The notes beneath the pieces are model-generated. The model was not told where the DNA came from and did not search any database. It saw only the letters and a program-made list of their open reading frames with translations. From Cystobacter fuscus DSM 2262 (GTDB lineage Bacteria; Myxococcota; Myxococcia; Myxococcales; Myxococcaceae): DNA of 64,000 nucleotides. Location of the stretch: the NCBI RefSeq assembly GCF_000335475.2, contig NZ_ANAH02000009.1:1-64000 (forward strand). Direction: 5' to 3'. Shown here piece after piece: positions 55,967-64,000 of this stretch (positions are counted from its first letter, which is position 1; the number at the start of each line of letters is the position of its first letter). The position numbers and the translations under genes are program-made.

Positions 55967-57232
55967 ATGCGCGTCGAGCTGCTGTGCACCGGGGACGAGC
56001 TCGTCACCGGACTGACGACCGACACCAACAGTCCCTACCTGGAGGCGCGGCTCTTCGAGCTGGGCGTCAAGGTGGGCCGGGTGGTGCTGGTGGGCGATGT
56101 CCGCGAGGACATCACCCGGGGACTCCAGGAGGCCGCGTCCCGGGCGGACGTGGTCATCGTCTCCGGAGGGCTGGGACCCACGGCGGATGACTTCACCGCC
56201 GAGTGCGCCGCGGCGGCCGCGGGCGTGCCCCTCGTCGAGGACGCGGGCACCCTGCACTTCTTGCGCGAGCGCGCCGAGAAGCGGGGCCGGGAGCTGACGT
56301 CCAACGTGGCGCGCATGGCGCTCGTGCCCCAGGGCGCGGAGGTGGTGCCCAACCCCGTGGGTGCCGCGCCGCTGTTCATCGTCCGGCTGGGTGGCTGCCG
56401 CCTCTTCTTCCTGCCCGGGGTGCCGCGCGAGTACCGGGCCCTGGTGGACGGGGTGGTGGTGCCGCGCGTGCGCGAGGAGCTGGAGCGGCGGCCCGGGCGC
56501 ACCTGGCGCGCCTTCCGCCTGTTGCGCACGGTGGGCCTGCCCGAGTCGGTGCTCGACGCGCGCGTGGCGCCGCTGGCCCGGGCGCACCCGCGCGTGGTGT
56601 TCGGCTTTCGCACCCATGCGCCGGAGAACCAGCTCAAGCTGATGGCGGAAGCGCCCTCCCAGGCCGAGGCGGAGGCCGCCCTGGCCGCGGCCGAGGCGGC
56701 GTCGCGCGCGGAGCTGGGCCGCTCGGTGTATGGGGCGGACGCGGACACCTACCCCGGCGTGGTGGCGAGGCTCCTGACACAGGCGCGTGCCACGCTGGCG
56801 ATCGCCGAGAGCTGCACCGGGGGCCTCATCGCCTCGCAGCTCACCGCGGTGCCCGGCGCGAGCGGCTTCCTCATGGGCAGCGCGGTCGTCTACACCGAGC
56901 GGATGAAGACGGCCTGGGCGGGAGTGCCCCCCGACATGCTGGAGCGTCACGGGGCCGTGTCGCGTCCGGTGGCGGTGGCCCTGGCCGAGGGCATTCGCGC
57001 CTCGTGCCAGACGACCTACGGCCTGTCGGTGACGGGGGTGGCGGGGCCCACGGGGGGCACGCCCGAGGATCCGGTGGGCACCGTCTACTGCGCGCTCGCG
57101 GTGGACGGCGGGCCCACGCGCTGCGAGCGCTTCTCGCTCTCCGGGGATCGCGAACTCATCCGCCTCTTCGCCGCCTTCCACACGCTCGAGCTGCTGCGCG
57201 AGCACCTGCTGACTGCGCCTTCCTCGCCATGA
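55967..57232 (+). CDS. cinA: CinA-family protein (nicotinamide-nucleotide amidase)
   Basis: A 421-residue two-domain protein. The N-terminal MoCF-like domain has ELLCTGDELVTGLTTDTNSP and VIVSGGLGPTADDFTAE; the C-terminal amidase domain has LAIAESCTGGLIASQLTAVP and VTGVAGPTGGTPEDPVGTVY. The latter deamidates NMN in pyridine nucleotide recycling. Complete. Its stop overlaps the next ATG by four bases. Confidence 0.92.
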   Translation: MRVELLCTGDELVTGLTTDTNSPYLEARLFELGVKVGRVVLVGDVREDITRGLQEAASRADVVIVSGGLGPTADDFTAECAAAAAGVPLVEDAGTLHFLRERAEKRGRELTSNVARMALVPQGAEVVPNPVGAAPLFIVRLGGCRLFFLPGVPREYRALVDGVVVPRVREELERRPGRTWRAFRLLRTVGLPESVLDARVAPLARAHPRVVFGFRTHAPENQLKLMAEAPSQAEAEAALAAAEAASRAELGRSVYGADADTYPGVVARLLTQARATLAIAESCTGGLIASQLTAVPGASGFLMGSAVVYTERMKTAWAGVPPDMLERHGAVSRPVAVALAEGIRASCQTTYGLSVTGVAGPTGGTPEDPVGTVYCALAVDGGPTRCERFSLSGDRELIRLFAAFHTLELLREHLLTAPSSP

Positions 57233-58776
57233 GCCGCTCCAAGTCCAAACGCGCCAGGCCTTCCGCCACGCCTCCCAAGGGCCCGTCCCGGGAGCCGGCT
57301 CCCGCCGCGCCGCCTCCCGCCGAGCCTCCCGCGCGCGGTGCCCCTCCGAGCGATGCTCCCGCCCGGAGTTCCTCTTCGCCCGAGCCTTCGCTGCGGAGTG
57401 GGTCTCCGCCGGAGCGGCCTTCCCGGCCCGTGGTACCGGTGTCCACTGGGGAGCAGGAGGGCGGGGTGGTGGGGGCGGCGGTGCGCACGTGGCTCGCGGC
57501 GTACCGGGTGGAGGTGGTGCTCTTCCTGGTGAGCTTCGCGGTGCTGGCCAGCTTCAGCTCGCAGCGCTTCCTGCGCCAGAGCGAGGCGCCCCATTTCGTG
57601 TACCAGGCGAAGGCGTGGCTGGAGGGCCGGTTGGATCTGGATCCCGAGGTCCTGCCCAACCTGGAGGACTGGGCGTGCGTGCGCGAGGTGGCGGGCGCGA
57701 AGGTGCGGTGCGAGGGCGCGCCGCGGCCGACGGATCGCTGGTACGTGAGCTTCCCGTCGTTTCCCGCGGTGGTGATGCTGCCCTTCGTGGCGATCAACGG
57801 CTACCAGTTCAACGACACCTCGTTTGGCGTCTTCACGGGGGCGTTGGCGGTGGCGCTCTTCTACGCGCTGCTGCGCTTCCTCACGAAGGAGGGGGAGACG
57901 CCGCGCACGTGGGCACCCAACGCGGTGTTGGCGCTGACGCTGGGCTTCGGCACGCTCTTCTTCTACGCGGCCATTCGCGGCGAGGTGTGGTTCAGCGCGG
58001 AGGTGATGGGCGTGGCCTTCACGTGCCTCTACGCGCGCAACGCCATCCGGGCGCACCGGCCGCTGCTCGCCGGGCTCTTCTTCTCCATGGCGACGCTCAC
58101 GCGCACGCCGCTGCTCTTCACCGGGTTGTTCTTCGTGCTGGAGGCGGTGTGTCCGGGCCCGGACCGGCTCTCCCAGCTCAAGGCGCTGGGGGCGAAGTGG
58201 CAGTCCGTGGCGGACAAGCTGGGCCGCTTCGTGCTGGGGGCCGCGCCGCTCGGACTGCTGGCGGCCGCCTACAACTTCTACCGCTTCGGCAGCCTGACCG
58301 AGTTCGGCCACCGCTTCCTCTACAACAACCGGGTGAACGTGGACATCGATCGCCTGGGCCTGTTCAACCCGGCCTACCTGCCACGCAACCTGGAGGCGGC
58401 CTTCCTCAAGCTGCCGGGCTTGTCGGGCTCCCCGCCGCGTCTCACGTATGACCCTCACGGGCTGACACTGCTGCTCACGTTGCCGCTGCTCGTCTTCCTG
58501 CTGATTCCCAAGAGGACGCCGCGCCTGCACTGGCCGGTGTGGCTCACCGTGGCCGTCACCGCGCTGCCCGGCCTGTTCTACCAGAACACCGGCTACATGC
58601 AGTTCGGCTTCCGCTTCAGCCTCGACTACACGCCCTACCTGCTGCTGCTCTTCGCGTTGGGCGGCTGGCCCCTGCGCCACCGGGCCGTGGTGGCCGCGCT
58701 GGTGCTCGGAGGACTGGTGAACTTCTGGGGCGCGGTGGCCTTCCGGGGCTACACCGAGCTTGTCCGGAACTGGTAG
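57229..58776 (+). CDS. Polytopic membrane protein, GT-C glycosyltransferase-like
   Basis: A 515-residue protein. The first 75 residues are a Pro/Ser-rich cytosolic tail. About ten membrane helices follow (VEVVLFLVSFAVLASFS, FGVFTGALAVALFYALLRF, AVVAALVLGGLVNFWGAVAF). An early periplasmic-type loop holds SEAPHFVYQAKAWLEGRLDL DPE, reminiscent of the acidic first loop of GT-C enzymes. The fold and spacing suggest a lipid-linked sugar transferase, not proven. It overlaps cinA by four bases. Confidence 0.6.
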   Translation: MSRSKSKRARPSATPPKGPSREPAPAAPPPAEPPARGAPPSDAPARSSSSPEPSLRSGSPPERPSRPVVPVSTGEQEGGVVGAAVRTWLAAYRVEVVLFLVSFAVLASFSSQRFLRQSEAPHFVYQAKAWLEGRLDLDPEVLPNLEDWACVREVAGAKVRCEGAPRPTDRWYVSFPSFPAVVMLPFVAINGYQFNDTSFGVFTGALAVALFYALLRFLTKEGETPRTWAPNAVLALTLGFGTLFFYAAIRGEVWFSAEVMGVAFTCLYARNAIRAHRPLLAGLFFSMATLTRTPLLFTGLFFVLEAVCPGPDRLSQLKALGAKWQSVADKLGRFVLGAAPLGLLAAAYNFYRFGSLTEFGHRFLYNNRVNVDIDRLGLFNPAYLPRNLEAAFLKLPGLSGSPPRLTYDPHGLTLLLTLPLLVFLLIPKRTPRLHWPVWLTVAVTALPGLFYQNTGYMQFGFRFSLDYTPYLLLLFALGGWPLRHRAVVAALVLGGLVNFWGAVAFRGYTELVRNW

Positions 58777-58831
58777 GGCCGGCTTGCCTCCAGGCTTGAC
58801 CGGCCGCCACCGGACGAGCACATCTCAGGGC

Positions 58832-59349
58832 GTGAGCGACACGCCTCCGACCCCACCTCCCGCCTCCGGGCCCCCCTCGGGCAAGCGCTGGCACACCCGC
58901 GAGGACAGCGGCATCCGCCTGGATGCCCGGCTGCGCTGGTGGCACGACGACGAGCCCATCCAGCATCCGCGCATCGTTGAGCTCTTCAACAGCTCCCTGC
59001 ACCTGGACGACACGGGCCGCTACCAGCTCCGGATTGGCAACGACTGGTGCTACGTCCAGGTGGAGGGCGCGGCCTATGAGGTGCGCACCGTGGACGTCAC
59101 CCCGGACGAGCGTGTCTCCGTGCGCCTGAGTGATCGCACCGCCGAGGCCCTGGAGCCCTCGGGCCTCGGGGTGGGCGCCGAGGGCGTGTTGGAGTGCCAG
59201 GTGAAGGGCGGCCGGGCCCGGGCGCGCTTCTCCCGGGATGCCCAGTACCAGTTGGGCGAGCTGATGGAGCAGGACGCCCAGGGCCGGCTCTTCCTGCGCG
59301 CCGGCCAGCGCCTGCTCGCGTTGCCCGCGTCGCTCGTGCTGCCCGACGT

Positions 59350-59353
<4 letters not shown>
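58832..59353 (+). CDS. DUF1285-like protein
   Basis: A 173-residue soluble protein from GTG. After a Pro-rich start it reads [23 protein letters not shown], then [39 protein letters not shown], matching the DUF1285 family of small two-domain beta proteins of unknown function. The stop overlaps the convergent recA stop by four bases. Confidence 0.7.
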
Positions 59354-60396
<1,043 letters not shown>

Positions 60397-60562
60397 CCGT
60401 CGCTCCTCGCCGCCCGTCACCGGGGGCCCCGCCGCGCTCCGGAAGGGAGCTCGTGGGACGAGAGGCTCTTGAGCAAGCGGTGTGCCGTGCGCGGTCACCC
60501 GAGAGCACCTGACCTCGGGCGTCTCGTCCGGCCCAAGGTGTCCCATGCGGCGGAGGGGAGGG

Positions 60563-62176
60563 TCAGGAGTCCTCGGGCCGGGGCCAGGGGCCGGAGCTGT
60601 CCTGGCGGGAGGGGGGAGCACCCTGGAGGTTGGTGTGCAACCAGCCGCGGCGATCCATCTGCCGGCAGTCGATGGCCAGGTGCATGTCCATGTCCTCGAT
60701 GCGCTCGTGTCCCTCGAGGTCCGCCCGGGAGCGCGCCAGCTTGAGGATGCGATCATGGGCGCGCGCGGACAGGCCGAACTGGCGCACGGCCCGCTCGAGC
60801 ATCCGCTCGGCCCGGGGCGCGGGTTTGCAGTAGAGGTGCAGCAGCCGCGCCGGCATCTGGGCGTTGCAGTGCACGCCGGGCTCCTCGCGGAAGCGGGCCC
60901 GCTGGCGCTCGCGCGCCGCTTCCACGCGCTCGCGGTAGTACGTGCTCGGGGGCTCCTCGTCGCCGGGGCGGGCGATGTGGCGGTACTCCACGGGGCGCGT
61001 CTGCAGGGTGATGTCGATCCGGTCGAGCAGCGGCCCGCTCACCCGCGAGTGGTAGTCATGCACCCGGTACTCAGGGCACGTGCAGGTGCGGCCGGGGACG
61101 TTGAAGTAGCCGCACGGGCAGGGGTTCATCGCCGCCACCAGCATCACCCGGCAGGGGTAGGTGACATGCTGGATGGCGCGCGCCAGGTGGATGGAGCCTT
61201 CCTCCAGGGGCTGACGCAGCACCTCCAGCACGTTCTTGCGGAACTCGGGCAGCTCGTCGAGGAAGAGCACCCCGTGGTGCGCGAGGGACAGTTCGCCGGG
61301 CCGGGTGGCGGGGCCGCCGCCCACGAGGCCCGCGTCGGAGATGGTGTGGTGGGGCGCGCGGAAGGGCCGCTCGCGCATGAGCGAGTGCGTGTCCCCCAGC
61401 AGCCCGAGCACGGAGTAGATCTTCGTCACCTCCAGCGCCTCGTCGAACGCCATGGTGGGGAGGATGCCGGGCAGCCGCCGCGCCAGCATCGTCTTGCCCG
61501 AGCCAGGTGGGCCGCAGAACAGCACGTTGTGCCCTCCGGCGGCGGCGAGCTCCAGCGCCGTCTTCAGGTCGGCCTGCCCGCGCACCTCGGACATGTCCAG
61601 GGGCGCCGGGCGCGGACGTCCGCTCGGGGGCGGCAGGTGCTCGCGGGTGAAGGGCGCGAGGGGCTTGTCGCCGATCAGGTGGTCCACGGCCTCGCGCAGG
61701 TGGCGGATGGCCACCACGCGCAGCCCCTGCACGAGCGAGGCCTCGGCCGCGTTCGCCTCGGGCACCATCACCCCCTGGTAGCCCCCATCCCGGGCCGCCA
61801 CCGCCAGCGGCAATACCCCCTTGATGGGCTTCACCCCGCCATCCAGCGATAGCTCTCCGCCGAAGAGGTAGTGAGACAGAGGCTCCTCGGGCATGAGCTT
61901 GGCCGCCGCGAGCACCCCCAGCGCGATGGGCAGTTCGAACGCGGCGCCTTCCTTGCGGATGTCCGCGGGCGCCAGGTTCACCGTGATGCGCTTGGAGGGC
62001 AGTTCGAAGCCGCAATTCTTCAGCGCGGAGACGACCCGCACCTTGGACTCGCGCACCGCGCCCTCCGGCAACCCCACCACACTGAAATACGGCAGTCCGA
62101 GGGCCATATCGACCTCGCACTCCACCACCACCGCGTCGATTCCCATCAACGCGCCCGACCGCACCCGCGCCAGCAT
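60563..62176 (-). CDS. comM: ComM/YifB-family Mg-chelatase-like AAA+ ATPase
   Basis: A 537-residue AAA+ protein related to the branch-migration helicase ComM of natural transformation. An N-terminal Lon-protease-like fold ([41 protein letters not shown]) precedes Walker [21 protein letters not shown], Walker [16 protein letters not shown] and a zinc-like [19 protein letters not shown]. The C-terminal helical lid has [10 protein letters not shown]. Complete, with an extended tail. It lies beside recA on the same strand. Confidence 0.9.
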   Translation of the reverse strand: MLARVRSGALMGIDAVVVECEVDMALGLPYFSVVGLPEGAVRESKVRVVSALKNCGFELPSKRITVNLAPADIRKEGAAFELPIALGVLAAAKLMPEEPLSHYLFGGELSLDGGVKPIKGVLPLAVAARDGGYQGVMVPEANAAEASLVQGLRVVAIRHLREAVDHLIGDKPLAPFTREHLPPPSGRPRPAPLDMSEVRGQADLKTALELAAAGGHNVLFCGPPGSGKTMLARRLPGILPTMAFDEALEVTKIYSVLGLLGDTHSLMRERPFRAPHHTISDAGLVGGGPATRPGELSLAHHGVLFLDELPEFRKNVLEVLRQPLEEGSIHLARAIQHVTYPCRVMLVAAMNPCPCGYFNVPGRTCTCPEYRVHDYHSRVSGPLLDRIDITLQTRPVEYRHIARPGDEEPPSTYYRERVEAARERQRARFREEPGVHCNAQMPARLLHLYCKPAPRAERMLERAVRQFGLSARAHDRILKLARSRADLEGHERIEDMDMHLAIDCRQMDRRGWLHTNLQGAPPSRQDSSGPWPRPEDS

Positions 62177-62370
62177 GTCCCGTCCTCGTCAAGAGTCCCG
62201 CGGGGAGGGGAGCAAGGTGCGTACCGGCGCGAGCCACCGGGGTAGGCCCGCCTGCCCGCGGGTCCTCGCGATGGGACGGCGTGTCCACGCAGGGAGGGGC
62301 GCGGAAGTCCAGGAGTTTCGTTCCTGGGGAATCTTACGAACGGACGGGAGTTCAGCTAACCTCGGGCCTC

Positions 62371-63030
62371 ATGGAACACACCGCCCCGGCCCCACACTCG
62401 GACTCCGCGTCTCATCCTCTTCACATCCGCCGTGCTGACCTCAAACGCAACGCGCGGATGAAGTTCACGTTCGGCCTCTTCCGCTTCTGTCTCTACGGAA
62501 TGGTGGGCCTGTCCTCGGAGATCTTCTTCTACAACCTGGTGCGCGTCGCCCAGCACATCCCGGTGCTGGAGATGCTCTTCCGCTTCCAGTGGCGGGTGGA
62601 TGATCGCCTGGGGCTCAACGCCATCTGGCAGACGCCCGTGTCGACGGCCTACGGCCAGTGCTCGCTGTGGATGTTCCTCATCTACGGGGTGGCCTGCTTC
62701 TTCTTCATCGAGGCCATCTACCAGCGCACCTTCCGCCACCCCACGCTCCTGCGCGCGGTGCTCTACGGCTTCACCATCCTCTTCTTCGAGGGCTTCAGTG
62801 GCGTGGTCCTGGAGAAGCTGACGGGCTATCGCATCTGGTACTACGCGGACGCGGGGGCCATCATGTGGGAGATGACGTCGCTCTACATCCTGCCCATCTG
62901 GATGGTGACGGGGCTCATCGCCGAGTGGATCTACAGGGAGTTGATGGATCCGGACCTGGTGGCGGCCTTGGAGTCCCCGTTGCCGGCCACGCCCGAGGAG
63001 ACCGAGGCGTCGCTCCAGTTGATGCAGTAG
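62371..63030 (+). CDS. Polytopic membrane protein of unknown function
   Basis: A 219-residue protein. About six membrane helices with an N-terminal soluble leader: FTFGLFRFCLYGMVGLSSEI, LWMFLIYGVACFFFIEA, AVLYGFTILFFEGFSGVVL and LYILPIWMVTGLIAEWIY. Bulky aromatics and a few charges (Glu/Arg) are buried. No family assignment. The last 100 bases are antisense to the DUF2378 gene. Confidence 0.6.
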   Translation: MEHTAPAPHSDSASHPLHIRRADLKRNARMKFTFGLFRFCLYGMVGLSSEIFFYNLVRVAQHIPVLEMLFRFQWRVDDRLGLNAIWQTPVSTAYGQCSLWMFLIYGVACFFFIEAIYQRTFRHPTLLRAVLYGFTILFFEGFSGVVLEKLTGYRIWYYADAGAIMWEMTSLYILPIWMVTGLIAEWIYRELMDPDLVAALESPLPATPEETEASLQLMQ

Positions 63031-63554
63031 GTGCAGGCGTGGCCGTCGTAGCCGGTCAGCTCGATGCGCAGGTGCTCCACGCCGGCGGTGCGCAGGCCCG
63101 CGTGGATGATGCCCGCGGTGAACGAGGGCAGGGAGCCGACCTCGTTCATCCACAGCTCGAACTTGCGCGGCCCCAGCTCCTTGAGGCGTGACTCGGTGTA
63201 GTTGTTGCCCGAGCGGAAGTGCTGGGTGGCGCGCATGAGGGCGCGCCGCGGCCCCAGCACGCGCAGGAGCGAGAGCACCGCGCGGCCGAGCATCGTCTCG
63301 CGATAGCCGTCCATATAGGCCTCGCCGAGCTTGAAGGCGCTCTCCTCCAGCGGCAGCTGGGGATAGAGCTCCTCCGCCACGATGCGCAGGAACGTCATCC
63401 AGGAGGCGAAGGGGTACGCCGGGCGGAGCTTCTGCTCGACGTCCAGCCCCGCCTGGCGCAGGCGCTCCCGGCAGGCGGGGGACAGGCGCCCGTGGAGGGC
63501 GCGCACGAAAACCGCCTCGATGGTCTGCTCGAAAACCAGGAGCTCGTCGGCCAT
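62931..63554 (-). CDS. DUF2378-family protein (Myxococcales-specific paralogue)
   Basis: A 207-residue soluble protein of a paralogous family known almost only from Myxococcales (TIGR02265/DUF2378). Typical landmarks: AYPFASWMTFLRIVAEELYP, LGEAYMDGYRETMLGRAVLS, RATQHFRSGNNYTESRLKEL and GIIHAGLRTAGVE. The family body ends at about CTYCINW; the 25 following residues are read opposite the membrane protein's end and may be accidental. Function is unknown. It is good taxonomic evidence for a myxobacterium. Confidence 0.85.
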   Translation of the reverse strand: MADELLVFEQTIEAVFVRALHGRLSPACRERLRQAGLDVEQKLRPAYPFASWMTFLRIVAEELYPQLPLEESAFKLGEAYMDGYRETMLGRAVLSLLRVLGPRRALMRATQHFRSGNNYTESRLKELGPRKFELWMNEVGSLPSFTAGIIHAGLRTAGVEHLRIELTGYDGHACTYCINWSDASVSSGVAGNGDSKAATRSGSINSL

Positions 63555-63609
63555 GAGAATCTCAGACTCTAGCCGACGAGCCCGGTCGTGGGAACCGCGT
63601 CAAGGTGAC

Positions 63610-64000
63610 TCAGGGAGTAGGGGGCGCGGGAGGGGCCGGGGGCACGGGGGGCACCTCGCCGGGGGCTCCGGTGGCGGCGGCGGCGGCGGGGATGTCCTCG
63701 GTGGCCATGCCGAGCACGAAGGCGCCGGCCTGCTTGGCGCCGTCGAAGGCGGCCACGAGCTTGCCGTAGTTGGCCTTGTCATCCGCCACGAAGAAGACGA
63801 TGCGGTCCTCCTTCTTCTTGGCGCCCAGCATGCGCTTGAGCTTGGTGACGTAGTCGGCCTCGGTCACCGGCTCGGTGTTGATGGTGTAGGCACCCGCGGG
63901 GTCCAGCTTGACGATGAGCTGGGTGTCGGGCGTGTCGTCCGGAGGCGGGGGGACTTCCTCGGTCTCCGGGATGCGCACCTCGATGTCCTTCTCGAGCAGC
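63610..64000 (-). CDS. ExbD/TolR-type biopolymer transport protein, C-terminal part
   Basis: Partial; the N-terminus with its membrane helix lies beyond the right edge. The visible frame starts LLEKDIEVRIPETEEVPPPP and shows the ExbD pattern: LIVKLDPAGAYTINTEPVTE, then ADYVTKLKRMLGAKKKEDRI VFFVADDKANYGKLVAAFDG. It would couple the proton gradient to outer-membrane transport as part of an ExbB/ExbD or Tol-type motor. An Ala/Pro-rich tail ends it. Confidence 0.85.
   Translation of the reverse strand, partial: LLEKDIEVRIPETEEVPPPPDDTPDTQLIVKLDPAGAYTINTEPVTEADYVTKLKRMLGAKKKEDRIVFFVADDKANYGKLVAAFDGAKQAGAFVLGMATEDIPAAAAATGAPGEVPPVPPAPPAPPTP

Noticed and set aside
60397-60562. LexA-type SOS box upstream of recA
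   Set aside because: No convincing dyad of a known LexA class was found by eye.

Overview
The window reads as chromosome of a GC-rich myxobacterium, probably of the Cystobacter/Archangium/Stigmatella branch. The pointers are a Myxococcales-type DUF2378 protein (62.9-63.6 kb), a 1,463-residue pseudo-receiver/coiled-coil/DUF4388/J-like protein of the AglZ/FrzS architecture, a hybrid kinase carrying two kinase cores, and cysteine-rich lipoproteins typical of these genomes. No rRNA, tRNA or CRISPR array was recognised.

Two very different halves meet near 25 kb. From 1 to 25 kb the DNA is a patchwork. A group II intron enters at the left edge with the start of its reverse transcriptase. Ten remnants (here R1 to R10) of an IS91-like rolling-circle element follow, all in the same orientation. 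Eight keep the same left terminus (TATAGG or GATAGG, usually right after GCG) and end at variable points on the right. Nearly every remnant abuts a gene cut short. The cargo between them includes a GH10 xylanase with a few lower-GC neighbours, a subclass B3 metallo-beta-lactamase, a LysR regulator with a divergently read amidohydrolase, a PIG-L deacetylase with half of a NodS-like methyltransferase, a large protein with a Cry-like helical N-terminus joined to a six-hairpin barrel, and a ClpA/B-like ATPase lacking its extreme N-terminus. A second, ORF-less group II intron remnant lies at 21.2-21.6 kb. It is followed by an intact SDR-TetR-NAD(P)-reductase operon with a large palindromic operator.

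The best evidence for how the patchwork arose is a 213-bp exact duplication: R9 carries the end of the same element plus 103 bp of the AraC/GlxA-type gene that lies intact beside R10, 3.9 kb away. That is what one-ended rolling-circle transposition past a lost terminus would produce.

From 26 to 64 kb the DNA is ordinary, dense chromosome: an outer-membrane barrel, methyltransferases, an RluA-type pseudouridine synthase, the hybrid kinase, an old yellow enzyme with a divergent Rrf2 regulator, PriA, peptide deformylase, endonuclease III, threonine aldolase, an M23 lipoprotein, HU, phosphatidylserine synthase, CinA, RecA, the ComM/YifB ATPase and an ExbD/TolR protein cut by the right edge. One stretch, about 36.8-40.7 kb, is visibly lower in GC. 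It carries an Imm52-type immunity gene, a membrane-anchored flavin oxidoreductase of unknown role and a cysteine-rich exported protein, and looks like a small accessory island.
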